A DNA stretch of 48,295 nt from Ignavibacteriota bacterium (GCA_016219595.1 JACRLY010000094.1:1-48295), one strand, 5' to 3'. Positions 35,235 through 43,350 are shown, counted from the first letter of the stretch. Translations and numbers: made by a program. The notes: a model not told the origin generated them from the sequence alone.

Positions 35235-35568
35235 TCAAGCCATCATCTATATTAAAAAATACTTATTTCCTCTAATTTTGAAATAAATAATTCAAAGTTC
35301 AATCGCATTATATCCGGCACAAATATATATATAATTATTCTACAATTCAACAAAATCTTTAATAATTATATGAATAAAAATTAATACTATCATTTCTAAT
35401 TTAAATAAATACAATGTGTTACTGTAAAACATACGATTTATTAATCCTTTATTAATTTATTCATGAAAATGATGTTGCTGACTTCTTTTGGTATAAATTC
35501 GATATTAGTAAATATGCAACAATAAATTTTCTTATGCGTATACTTATTTAAATAAAGAGATAATTTAA
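35235..35568. other. 334-base intergenic region between divergent genes
   Basis: Very AT-rich, no gene, repeat or clear hairpin seen. It must contain the promoters for the cytochrome operon (minus strand) and the hydrolase (plus strand), but I could not place them. Confidence 0.5.
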
Positions 35569-36507
35569 ATGACAAAAACAAGAGCAATAAAAATATCTTT
35601 AATCACTTTTTCAGTAATATTCACAACTATTACCATAACAGTATTATCCATTATTAATTATTTTCTGCCATACTCATCAATTCGTCCTGTAAGGCTGACT
35701 CACAATAAAATTGTAAAGATTTTTTATAAACATGAAAAACCATCTAATTATAATCTGAAATATGATAAATTCACTTTGAATGTCGATAAAGGTATAACCT
35801 TGAAAGGGTGGTTTATTCATTCACAGTCAGATATACCAAAAGGAACAATCATAATGATGCATGGAATAGCAACCAGTAAAGAATCGCTTCTGCTGATGGC
35901 AGATTCACTCGCAACTCACGGATACAATTGCCTGCCTTTCGATTCAAGAGCACACGGCGAGAGCGGGGGTGTGAACTGCACCTTCGGTTATTACGAAAAA
36001 AATGATGTATCGAAGATTATTAGTGCTATTATTAAGAAATACCCCGATTCACCTCCTTTCGGTATTTATGGCTGTTCTCTCGGAGCAGCAATAGGTATCC
36101 AGGCAATGGCACTGGATAAGAGAATTAAATCTGCTGTAGTCGAAAGCCCGTTCGCTTCTCTCAAAGAAACAGTTGACCATTACTGGTACAATATGTCCGG
36201 CTTGCGGATTAATTACATCCCGGATGAGGCTTTAAAACGTTCGGAAAGAATTGCAAGGTTTTGGGTTGATAGTGTAATGCCCGAAAAGTCAGCGTACATG
36301 ATTCACAATCCGGTGATGGTTGTGTATGCAGAGCATGATAAGAATATTCCGGTTACTCAATCATTCAGGGTATTCCGGAACATCAAATCACAGGATAAAA
36401 AATTATACGAAGTCAAAGGTGCTGACCATAATAGCATCGTGAAATTTGGAGGGCATAAATATTTTAAAGATGTTATTGATTATTTTGACAGGAATCTAAA
36501 TCCATAA
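35569..36507 (+). CDS. membrane-anchored alpha/beta hydrolase
   Basis: A 312-residue protein with one N-terminal membrane segment (about residues 10-32), then an alpha/beta hydrolase fold: oxyanion region MMHGIATSKES, FDSRAHGESG, nucleophile GCSLG (GxSxG), a late Asp in VYAEHDKNIP, and catalytic His in GADHNSI. Together these complete a Ser-Asp-His triad of the BAAT/FrsA-like lysophospholipase or esterase group. The active site would face the periplasm. Substrate unknown; no operon partner. Confidence 0.82.
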   Translation: MTKTRAIKISLITFSVIFTTITITVLSIINYFLPYSSIRPVRLTHNKIVKIFYKHEKPSNYNLKYDKFTLNVDKGITLKGWFIHSQSDIPKGTIIMMHGIATSKESLLLMADSLATHGYNCLPFDSRAHGESGGVNCTFGYYEKNDVSKIISAIIKKYPDSPPFGIYGCSLGAAIGIQAMALDKRIKSAVVESPFASLKETVDHYWYNMSGLRINYIPDEALKRSERIARFWVDSVMPEKSAYMIHNPVMVVYAEHDKNIPVTQSFRVFRNIKSQDKKLYEVKGADHNSIVKFGGHKYFKDVIDYFDRNLNP

Positions 36508-37078
36508 TGTGCTGACAACTTTCTCAGTACATGCGGAGACTCAAACATTTCAATATCTATTATACATTCATATTGATAACCAATGTTGAATTTTTTTCCT
36601 TAACAATGCAATCAACCATCTGTATAATGAATATTCAATGATATTAACGGATAATATTTGAATATTATATTCTTAAATTAGTTGCAAAAATCAATCAGTT
36701 TAGATAAGAAAAGATTTATTATTAGCTTTTTAAAATTAAGGACACACATCGATTTTATCAATTATTTGAATTTATCTAACCCTAATATAATAATTATAGT
36801 TAACTAAATAATTAATTATGTTTTATAATATCAAAATTTTATAGGTTTTATTATTTTATATCTTTATATTTACTTACTAAATTAAATGAATAACCTGACA
36901 ACTGTGACAATTTAAATTTATAAATAAATTTATGCAAGTCATTTATTCTTGCATTTTAAATTTTTCGATTTATAAGAGGTGCTTAAAGGTATCGAATATA
37001 CTTTTTTTACAAGAGAAAAAAATGTTTACAAAAAAGTAAACAAATAACTGATTGTCACACATTATTTAGGGTTTATTT
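36508..37078. other. 571-base non-coding region upstream of a cytochrome gene
   Basis: No gene seen. Two inverted repeats stand out: ATGCAAG/CTTGCAT (36932-36938/36948-36954) and TGTTTAC/GTAAACA (37023-37029/37036-37042). The rest is A/T-rich. Confidence 0.5.
37023..37042. promoter_or_regulatory. candidate operator upstream of the lipoprotein cytochrome
   Basis: TGTTTAC and GTAAACA form a perfect 7-bp dyad around six A residues, 36 bases before the cytochrome ATG. It does not match the FNR/CRP consensus TTGAT-N4-ATCAA. Confidence 0.38.
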
Positions 37079-37597
37079 ATGAAGTATTTATTTCAATTAT
37101 TGGTTTTAGTTTCATTATTTCTAGTTAGTTGTAGTAGTGATAACACAACAAGCCCTGCCGATCCGGAGGCATATACAAAAGCAAACGGAATAATAGGAGG
37201 CATGCTTTATGATAAATTTTGGAGTACTGAAAGTGGTTATAACCAAACCAATACAAATATTCCAAAATTCAACGCTTCAGGCGATTTCTTCAGATGCAAA
37301 CAATGCCATGCATGGGATTTAATGGGAAGAAATGGTTCCTACAACGGCAGAGGACCTAAATCAAACAGGCCAAATATTGATGACAATAATTTGAGAACAT
37401 TTGCACAAAATTCTACACCTCAGCAAATATTTGACGCTATTAAAACCGGAAAGGTAACACGCAGAGATATTTCTTATGAATTATCTACATATGACCCGGC
37501 AACTAATTCAACTATAGGTGACCAGATGCCTGACTACTCGCAGCTATTGACAGATGCACAAATATGGGATTTGGTGAAATTTCTCAAAGTTGAATAA
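37079..37597 (+). CDS. lipoprotein c-type cytochrome, one haem, apparently truncated
   Basis: A 172-residue protein with a lipoprotein signal (VSLFLVSC, Cys at about residue 18) and one haem motif CKQCH in FFRCKQCHAWDLMGRNG. GDQMPDYSQLLTDAQIWDLVKFLK near the end supplies a candidate Met ligand and the terminal helix of class I cytochrome c. Related Bacteroidota/Ignavibacteriota proteins usually continue into a second cytochrome domain with another CxxCH. Here the frame stops after LKVE, and the tail of that second domain follows in another frame (37590-37775). The remaining domain may still work alone. Confidence 0.72.
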   Translation: MKYLFQLLVLVSLFLVSCSSDNTTSPADPEAYTKANGIIGGMLYDKFWSTESGYNQTNTNIPKFNASGDFFRCKQCHAWDLMGRNGSYNGRGPKSNRPNIDDNNLRTFAQNSTPQQIFDAIKTGKVTRRDISYELSTYDPATNSTIGDQMPDYSQLLTDAQIWDLVKFLKVE

Positions 37598-37775
37598 CCT
37601 TGATGGCACAGCAGGTATGACATCTGGTAAATTTATCCGTTCAAAACCTAATGAAGTTCAACATAAAGTAAAATTCGGACAATTGGGTTCAATTATGATT
37701 GCTACTCCGATAACTCTGGACGAAATGAAGAATTTATATAAGGCTTTGGCAGATACGGTTAAATTTCCTAATTGA
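37590..37775 (+). pseudogene. C-terminal remnant of the second cytochrome c domain
   Basis: In the +1-shifted frame right after the cytochrome stop, residues GKFIRSKPNEVQHKVKFGQLG and ITLDEMKNLYKALADTVKFP look like the C-terminal third of a class I cytochrome c domain. It lacks the CxxCH that should precede it. A deletion of about 50 codons, not a multiple of three bases, would explain both the missing haem site and the frame change. TTG 37590 can open the frame, but I do not expect a functional product. Confidence 0.55.
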
Positions 37776-37812
37776 CATTTTTTGTGAGGATATAATCCAA
37801 TTATAATATTAT

Positions 37813-37838
37813 AAGCCCTTCTCATTCCGGAAGGGCTT
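37813..37838. terminator. bidirectional terminator
   Basis: AAGCCCTT (37813-37820) pairs with AAGGGCTT (37831-37838) around a 10-base loop and is followed by T-runs. It lies between the converging cytochrome remnant and the PD40 gene. Confidence 0.75.
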
Positions 37839-37839
37839 T

Positions 37840-39099
37840 TCATTTTATTCTTAGTACCCGCGGTAGCTCTGGTATTTCATTGCCTATTGTAATTTTATAT
37901 TGATAAAAACCTGATGGAAGATTATTCCCTTTACTATCCAAACAATCCCAATGGAACGAGTGCCTGCCCGATTTCTGGAGTCCCTTATTAATTGAATTCT
38001 CCTGATTGCCCGTACTGTTATAAATGCCAATCATTACATTAGCATCAGAAAACTGCTGCCAGCTTATTGTTCTCACTTCATTGAATAATGGTTCTTTCAG
38101 GTATGCCATGTATATATCATAATCACCTTGTTCACCTTCAATATCATCTCTTTTTGATGAAAAGTAAGCTATATCCCCTTTTCCAGTAAAAGAAATGCCT
38201 AAATCATCATCTGAAGTATTAAATGGTCTTCCGAGATTTTTTGGTTCAGACCACTCACCGTTACTGTCCAAAACTGTGTAATAAAAATCAAGACCACCAA
38301 AACCATCTTTTCTGCCGTTTGAAGAAAATATAAGAGTTTTATTATCAGGACAAATATAAGGAGCCATTTCAATTTCATTAGTATTTATTTGGGTTAATGG
38401 TTTTCCAGGCAACCATACTTTTTGATTAGTATCAAATTCACAATACCAGATATCCTGTTGAGGTTTACCTTCAAACAATTGGTTATATAGATATTCAAAC
38501 ATACTAACAGTCCTTCCGCTTATATCACTTTTAGTATAAAATAATTTTAAATTATCAGGAGATATCGAAGGAGATGATTCAAAATTTCTTGTATTTACTT
38601 GTGTCCCAAGATTATAAATATTTCCAATTATTAAGCTGTCATTTTCTATCTGAATAAAAGCTAAATAAATATCACAAGAGCCACGCCCATCCTTTCTGTT
38701 GCAACCGGTAAAATATAAAACCTTGTTATCATTTGAAATGCAAACTGAACCTTCATTCCGTATTGTATTTATTAATGAATTAGCTTTATAGGGTGGTGAG
38801 ATATTGAAAATATGTGAAAAAGTTGAGTCCTCCGGTTTTGTTTTAATTGCAATCCAAACATCATGTGAAAAATCAGCTTCATTATCATTATAGAAATTCC
38901 CTTCTCTTTTTGTAGAAAAAAGCAAATACTTGCCATCCTGAGAAATGTAAGGTGCATAATCAATATCATCTAAGTTCAGAGGCGGTCTAAGATTGATTAT
39001 TCTTACATTGTCTTCCCAATATTTTTCAGTTTGTGCAATCAAGTGAGTGCTATTGAATAATAGTAGAATTGATAGAATAATAAATGTTCTTATATACAT
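37840..39099 (-). CDS. exported PD40 beta-propeller protein with FlgD/T9SS-like C-terminus
   Basis: A 419-residue protein with a signal peptide (TFIILSILLLFNSTHLIAQ). At least five PD40/TolB-like blades are visible, each with an S-x-D-x-K-x-L-x-F core: YISQDGKYLLFSTKREG, CISNDNKVLYFTG, SISPDNLKLFYTKSD, YICPDNKTLIFSSNGRKDG and SFTGKGDIAYFSSKRD. The last 80 residues (MIGIYNSTGNQ, HSFHWDCLDSKGNNLPSGFY) are a FlgD-like Ig or sorting domain. It lacks the C-terminal OmpA domain that PorE-type PD40 proteins carry. Probably surface- or periplasm-located; function unknown. Confidence 0.77.
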   Translation of the reverse strand: MYIRTFIILSILLLFNSTHLIAQTEKYWEDNVRIINLRPPLNLDDIDYAPYISQDGKYLLFSTKREGNFYNDNEADFSHDVWIAIKTKPEDSTFSHIFNISPPYKANSLINTIRNEGSVCISNDNKVLYFTGCNRKDGRGSCDIYLAFIQIENDSLIIGNIYNLGTQVNTRNFESSPSISPDNLKLFYTKSDISGRTVSMFEYLYNQLFEGKPQQDIWYCEFDTNQKVWLPGKPLTQINTNEIEMAPYICPDNKTLIFSSNGRKDGFGGLDFYYTVLDSNGEWSEPKNLGRPFNTSDDDLGISFTGKGDIAYFSSKRDDIEGEQGDYDIYMAYLKEPLFNEVRTISWQQFSDANVMIGIYNSTGNQENSINKGLQKSGRHSFHWDCLDSKGNNLPSGFYQYKITIGNEIPELPRVLRIK

Positions 39100-39256
39100 T
39101 ATAAACCTTTTCAGTTTGTCCTGTGTATTACATAAAACAAAAATAATTATATTTTTTTTCTACCAATCATTTAATACCAATTATTAATAAAATATTTTTC
39201 ATTATTTAGAGTCGACTAATTGTTTATTATTTGAGAAGAATAGTTGAAGTAAATAA

Positions 39257-40201
39257 ATGAATAAGAAAAATTTAATAAATAGATTATACCCTGAGTTACT
39301 GCTCATAACTTTTTTTGTTTTATTAATTGCTGCCATGCCTAAGGAGAAAAAAATGGAATATAATAAATTGACTTCCGAAGAAAAGAGAGTCATCATTGAT
39401 AAAGGAACGGAAATGCCTTTCACAGGGAAATATGTGAATTATCATGAGAACGGAACATATACTTGCAAAAGATGTGGTTCGGTTCTATTTAATTCCGGTG
39501 ATAAATTCGACTCGGAATGCGGATGGCCCAGTTTCGATGACGCTATTCCCGGTACTGTAAAAAAGCTACCAGACCCAGACGGCTTAAGGACTGAAATCGA
39601 ATGTGCAAAGTGTGGTGCTCACTTGGGGCATGTTTTCTATGGAGAAGGTTTTACTTCCAAGGACACGAGGTATTGCGTTAATTCCATTTCATTGAATTTT
39701 ACACCTAAAGATAATGACTTGATGGATACAGGTTACTTCGCCGGCGGTTGCTTTTGGGGTATTGAATACGAATACAACCTTTTGAAAGGAGTGAAGTCTG
39801 TAAAGGTAGGATATATGGGCGGGAAAACATCAAATCCGACATACGAGGAAGTTTGTTCAGGAAGAACCGGACATTACGAAACTGCTGAAGTCGTTTTCGA
39901 CCCGTCACAGGTTACGTATGAAGATGTTGCCAAATACTTTTTTGAAATCCATGACCCGACACAGTCAAATGGCCAGGGTCCAGATATTGGTGAACAGTAC
40001 TTATCTGTTGTGTTTTATAAAAATGATGCAGAGAAAGAAACCGCAGAAAAACTAATCGGTATACTAAAGAATAAAGGCTATAAAGTTGCTACAAAATTAA
40101 TTAAAGCCGAAACATTCTGGAAAGCTGAGGATTACCACCAGGATTATTATTCAAAGTCAGGCAAAACACCTTATTGCCATGTTTATACAAAGAGGTTTTG
40201 A
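39257..40201 (+). CDS. msrBA: fused peptide-methionine sulfoxide reductase MsrB-MsrA
   Basis: A 314-residue exported fusion. After an N-terminal membrane segment (LLLITFFVLLIAAMP), residues about 40-155 are MsrB with two zinc CxxC pairs (CKRC, CAKC) and the catalytic Cys in RYCVNS. Residues about 160-314 are MsrA with GGCFWG. MsrB repairs the R and MsrA the S sulfoxide of methionine, here probably in the periplasm. The B-then-A order is one of the two known fusion orders. A second copy of the last 46 codons lies at 42612-42759. Confidence 0.93.
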   Translation: MNKKNLINRLYPELLLITFFVLLIAAMPKEKKMEYNKLTSEEKRVIIDKGTEMPFTGKYVNYHENGTYTCKRCGSVLFNSGDKFDSECGWPSFDDAIPGTVKKLPDPDGLRTEIECAKCGAHLGHVFYGEGFTSKDTRYCVNSISLNFTPKDNDLMDTGYFAGGCFWGIEYEYNLLKGVKSVKVGYMGGKTSNPTYEEVCSGRTGHYETAEVVFDPSQVTYEDVAKYFFEIHDPTQSNGQGPDIGEQYLSVVFYKNDAEKETAEKLIGILKNKGYKVATKLIKAETFWKAEDYHQDYYSKSGKTPYCHVYTKRF

Positions 40202-40259
40202 ATAATAATAATTATACCTATGAATATACGTCTAATTCGTAAATTAGCAAAAGGACATT

Positions 40260-40499
40260 ATGAAATATTCAAATTATTTTGAATATACAAAGCAAAGACG
40301 GGATAGAAAGTATATAAAGGAAGAATGGATAATGAAAGCTTTTTTCAAACCTGTTCATGAAGAAATTCAAAGTGATGGAAGAATCAGAAGATGGGCGAAA
40401 ATTGAAGAAGTCGATAACAGATATTTGAGAATTGTCATTCTCGATGATATGGAGACAATTCATAATGCTTTTTTTGACCGTTCATTTAAGGAGAAATAA
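40260..40499 (+). CDS. DUF4258-like small protein, possible toxin partner of DUF2283
   Basis: A 79-residue protein whose pattern (RRDRKYIKEEWI, GRIRRWAKIEE, LRIVILDDMETIHNAFFDR) matches small DUF4258/BrnT-like proteins commonly encoded just before DUF2283 genes. AAAGGA precedes the ATG. It overlaps nothing and lies three bases upstream of the DUF2283 gene. Toxin activity has not been shown to my knowledge; the pairing is inferred from gene order. Confidence 0.58.
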   Translation: MKYSNYFEYTKQRRDRKYIKEEWIMKAFFKPVHEEIQSDGRIRRWAKIEEVDNRYLRIVILDDMETIHNAFFDRSFKEK

Positions 40500-40502
40500 A
40501 AA

Positions 40503-40703
40503 ATGCAAATAAAATACTTTCAGGATACAGATACTTTATTGATTAATTTCAATGACAATGAGATTACCGAAACAAAAGACCTCAATGAAAACATCATAGT
40601 CGAGCTTGATAAAAGTGGCAATATTGTCTCAATGACATTAGAGCATGCAAAAAATATAGCAAATGTTTTCGATTTATCATTTCAACAGGTTGCAATAGCT
40701 TAA
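40503..40703 (+). CDS. DUF2283 family small protein (putative antitoxin)
   Basis: A 66-residue protein with the DUF2283 pattern: KYFQDTDTLLINFND at the start, TKDLNENIIVELDKSGNIVS in the middle, then MTLEHAK. These small beta-rich proteins are usually the second gene of a two-gene unit with a DUF4258-like partner. The ribosome binding site GGAG lies at the end of the upstream gene, suggesting co-translation. Confidence 0.85.
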   Translation: MQIKYFQDTDTLLINFNDNEITETKDLNENIIVELDKSGNIVSMTLEHAKNIANVFDLSFQQVAIA

Positions 40704-40779
40704 TATATTTTATAAAAAAATCAGCTACGCTTCTCAACGCGGCTGGTTTTAATATTGACTATTATTTTGATAATACTAT

Positions 40780-41292
40780 TCAAAATATATTCCCTTTCAG
40801 CCAATCAAAAATATAATATTGTGAATATACAAACACATTCATCAGATAATGTATTATAGTTACAACCAATACCGGTGATAATTTTTTATTCTCAGCAATA
40901 AAATAAGAGTAACCATATAACAAACCAATAAAGAAAGTAAATATCACATAGCTATAATTATAGCTATGAGATATGCCAAATAAGAAAGAAGATATTAAAA
41001 TAATAACAAGATACTTATTTTGAAAATACCTGAAACGTCTCAAAATAGTAAAAACTAACCAGAAATATATTATTGTTTCAATGAAAGAAGCAATAGGTAA
41101 AATAATAATAATTAGAGACCATAATGGTAAATAATTAAATTCGATAGGACCATTGTAATTTTCTTGTAAAATACCCAGTAAAGGATAAAACATTAAATTA
41201 ATTAAATAATCAATTAATAAAATTATTAATACAAACCACACAATATGCAGTTTCACAAAAAAGGAATGAATTATTTGTAGGAAATTTTTCAA
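40780..41292 (-). CDS. CPBP-like membrane protein, copy A
   Basis: A 170-residue polytopic protein. FLFGISHSYN fits CPBP motif 2 (FxxxH) and IIHYLMN fits motif 3 (HxxxN), but motif 1 (EExxxR) is reduced to SFIETIIYFW. CPBP proteins are Rce1-type intramembrane metalloproteases or bacteriocin-immunity proteins. The loss in motif 1 leaves protease activity in doubt. A diverged paralogue lies at 42850-43350. Confidence 0.65.
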   Translation of the reverse strand: MKNFLQIIHSFFVKLHIVWFVLIILLIDYLINLMFYPLLGILQENYNGPIEFNYLPLWSLIIIILPIASFIETIIYFWLVFTILRRFRYFQNKYLVIILISSFLFGISHSYNYSYVIFTFFIGLLYGYSYFIAENKKLSPVLVVTIIHYLMNVFVYSQYYIFDWLKGNIF

Positions 41293-41336
41293 TATTTATA
41301 CTTCAAGACCAATTAATTTTAATAATAAAATTATTA

Positions 41337-41495
41337 TTAAATTTCAAATAACCTATCGAGATTTTTCCAATTAATTATATTTATATTTTTTACTTTGTAT
41401 AAATCATCATCATTCAATACAAGATTTTTATGAGAGGTAATTAATAATATGAATCTCTGAAAGGCAGTATACAACTTTTCTTTATTAATTATCAT
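41337..41495 (-). CDS. short hypothetical frame downstream of the HEPN gene (52 aa)
   Basis: ATG 41495 opens 52 codons (MIINKEKLYTAFQRFILL... to WKNLDRLFEI), starting 8 bases after the HEPN stop on the same strand. It has no domain I recognise and could be a leftover of a larger gene. Reported because the position suggests a third cistron of the HEPN-MNT unit. Confidence 0.3.
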   Translation of the reverse strand: MIINKEKLYTAFQRFILLITSHKNLVLNDDDLYKVKNINIINWKNLDRLFEI

Positions 41496-41502
41496 GGAAA
41501 AC

Positions 41503-41847
41503 CTAAAAAGTGTTTAAAATATCACTGATTCGAATTTCAAGGATTTCTAAATCTGTTTTGATTGTATTCCAAACAATTTCATAATTAATGCCGAAATATT
41601 CATGCACAATAATATTACGAAATCCAACTATAGCTTCCCAATCAATATCCTGATTCCCTGATTTAATCTCTTTCGACAATTGTGCAGCAGCTTCGCCGAT
41701 TATTTCCAGTTGCCTGACGGTAGCATTTCTCATCATGGAGTTAAGTATAAATTCATCAAAATCTCAACTGGCAACGTAATTATTAATTTCTCTAATAGCA
41801 TCGAGTATGTGGAGAAGTCTTGCCTTATCACTAATTTGATTTTTCAT
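41503..41847 (-). pseudogene. HEPN (DUF86/HepT-like) RNase toxin gene with an in-frame stop
   Basis: From ATG 41847 the frame reads MKNQISDKARLLHILDAI, then at codon 28 a TGA (41764-41766), and then continues in frame to 41503 (114 codons plus stop in total, the normal DUF86 length). The active-site RxxxxH motif is intact in FRNIIVHEY. A 77-residue remnant could start at ATG 41736 but would lack the first helix. The gene overlaps MNT by 17 bases, the standard arrangement. Intact HepT-type toxins cleave RNA and are inactivated by their MntA partner through AMPylation. Here the toxin is probably dead or rarely made. Confidence 0.82.
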
Positions 41848-42130
41848 ATATCTTAATTATATCTTTCTGAATATTGGGATTTATATATGGTGAGACTGAT
41901 TCTTTTGTCAGGAGGTCAACTTTATGTTTTAAAGCTTTTTCAATATCAATTTTAATCCTTGAGAATTGTATAAGTCCGATTCTTGCATCTTTATTAAATT
42001 CAAGTAATAAATCAATATCACTTTCATCATCCTGCTCCGAACGGGCATAAGAGCCAAATAAATACACCTTTTCAACTGGATGTTTTGAAAAATATTCTCT
42101 GATTTTTTCTATGGCTTTATTATCTAACAT
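41831..42130 (-). CDS. MNT-family nucleotidyltransferase antitoxin (MntA-like)
   Basis: A 99-residue minimal nucleotidyltransferase with GSYARSEQDDESDIDLLLEF: GSxxR-like nucleotide loop and the paired catalytic Asp residues SDIDL. A third conserved Asp lies in HKVDLLT. MntA antitoxins AMPylate a Tyr of the cognate HEPN toxin. This gene is intact, while its toxin gene directly downstream has a nonsense codon. Its start at 42130 lies where the MazF remnant breaks off. Confidence 0.88.
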   Translation of the reverse strand: MLDNKAIEKIREYFSKHPVEKVYLFGSYARSEQDDESDIDLLLEFNKDARIGLIQFSRIKIDIEKALKHKVDLLTKESVSPYINPNIQKDIIKIYEKSN

Positions 42131-42131
42131 A

Positions 42132-42293
42132 TCATAAATTAATATTTTTTCTAATTATACACTCATTGACAACTGGTAAGATTTGATTAATCTGTTCATC
42201 GCTTATTGCTAATACCAGACGAGTTTTACCTTGCTCCGAACCAATTACAGGGTCAAGATTTGCTAAGTAAATTCTCCAACGAAATTCTTCCAC
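42132..42293 (-). pseudogene. truncated MazF/PemK-type toxin
   Basis: From GTG 42293 the frame gives 53 residues starting MEEFRWRIYLANLDPVIGSE and QGKTRLVLAISDEQINQILP, which match the N-terminal half of MazF/PemK mRNA interferases. After VVNE the similarity stops and a TGA follows at 42132-42134. MazF is usually about 110 residues, so the C-terminal half is lost, replaced by the MNT gene. GTG overlaps the stop of the upstream antitoxin-like frame (TAGTG). Confidence 0.72.
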
Positions 42294-42532
42294 TATTCCC
42301 AACCTTTGGAATCTATTGACTTAAAATCTTCTTCAATATTCTTAAATTCTTCCATAAATGATTTATCATTTTATGCATTTGACATTAATTCGATTTTTGA
42401 TTGATAAGAGTTTTTATTCTCATCAAAAATCATGATAACTTCGAGGGATTCGTTAATTGGAACAGTATCCGGTACTCTCAAATTAATAATTCTATTTTTA
42501 GGAATATTTATTTTTCTTTTAATGGTATTCAT
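42293..42532 (-). pseudogene. MazE-like antitoxin gene with an in-frame stop
   Basis: From ATG 42532 the frame reads MNTIKRKINIPKNRIINLRV, then IMIFDENKNSYQSKIELMSNA, a TAA at codon 54 (42371-42373), and continues with SFMEEFKNIEEDFKSID to TAG at 42293-42295. Size (79 codons), the acidic tail and the TAGTG overlap with the MazF fragment are those of a small antitoxin. The stop removes the acidic toxin-binding tail. The family name is inferred from the partner. Confidence 0.6.
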
Positions 42533-42611
42533 ACATACACCAATAATTTAGTATAAAAAAACAATTTAATCAATAGAAACGAATAATCAAAAAATTTTAT
42601 GTATAATTAAC

Positions 42612-42759
42612 ATTCGGCATTCTAAAGAATAAAGGCTATAAAGTCGCAACAAAACTGCTCAAAGCCGGTACATTTTGGAAAGCGGAGGATTACCACCAGG
42701 ATTATTATTCAAAGACAGGCAAAACGCCTTATTGCCATGTTTATACAAAGAGATTTTGA
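42612..42759 (+). pseudogene. duplicated 3' fragment of msrA
   Basis: Forty-six codons ([17 protein letters not shown] to CHVYTKRF, ending TGA at 42757-42759) match the end of the intact MsrB-MsrA gene with three amino acid differences. DNA differences are mostly at third codon positions, so the copy diverged under selection for the protein before it was truncated. It has no start or catalytic Cys. It marks the left end of a duplicated block that continues with CPBP-like copy B. Confidence 0.9.
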
Positions 42760-42849
42760 ATTATTATAATTGATTATTTTGTTTAAAAAAAATCATCTCT
42801 TGTTTCAAGTTTTGTTAGAGCGTAATATTATTTTTCAATAATAACTTAC

Positions 42850-43350
42850 TTATTTATAAAAAGTATAACTAATACTATTTTCTATTACCATTTCCAAAAA
42901 AATTATTATAGTCACAATTAATACAGGTGACAACTTTTTCTCTTCAGCAACTATATGAGAGTAACCTAAAAGTAATCCTGACAAAAAAGTTATAATAATA
43001 CCAGTATAGCTTCCTAAAAATAAAGAATATAAGCAAAGCAAAAAGGAAGAAATTATAATAATTATAAAATTTTTATTAATGAAATATTTAAAGTGACGGA
43101 ATATTTTAAAAATTAACCATAGATGTAATATTGTTATAAAGTATGCAGATGGTATTGAAAGAACAATCTGTAACCACAAAGGCAAACTAAAAAATCCTTG
43201 ATTATTACTATAAAATGTATCATTAATGATGTTACTCAAGGGATAATAAATTAAACTAATTAAATAATCTAAAACTAAAATTATTAATATAAACCACACA
43301 ATCAGCAGTTTAACAGAAAAGGCATGAATTCTTTGTAGAATATTTTTCAT
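42850..43350 (-). CDS. CPBP-like membrane protein, copy B (catalytic motifs lost)
   Basis: A 166-residue polytopic protein clearly paralogous to the 40780 gene: same length, same start (MKNILQRIHAFSVKLLIVW versus MKNFLQIIHSFFVKLHIVW) and shared EEKKLSPVLIVTII near the end. All three CPBP motif positions are altered: no Glu pair in YFITILHLW, no motif 2 His in SFLLCLYSLF, and no HxxxN in TIIIFLEMVIEN. It is therefore unlikely to be a protease; a structural or immunity role, or decay, is possible. Confidence 0.62.
   Translation of the reverse strand: MKNILQRIHAFSVKLLIVWFILIILVLDYLISLIYYPLSNIINDTFYSNNQGFFSLPLWLQIVLSIPSAYFITILHLWLIFKIFRHFKYFINKNFIIIIISSFLLCLYSLFLGSYTGIIITFLSGLLLGYSHIVAEEKKLSPVLIVTIIIFLEMVIENSISYTFYK

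Noticed and set aside
36508-37078. FNR/CRP site upstream of the cytochrome
   Set aside because: Near-matches such as CGATTTTATCAA lack the two-fold TTGAT-N4-ATCAA symmetry.
41764-41766. TGA in the HEPN gene as selenocysteine or recoded codon
   Set aside because: No SECIS-like hairpin seen next to it, TGA is used as a normal stop elsewhere (for example nadA), and HEPN proteins do not use selenocysteine; two other broken genes have TAA instead.
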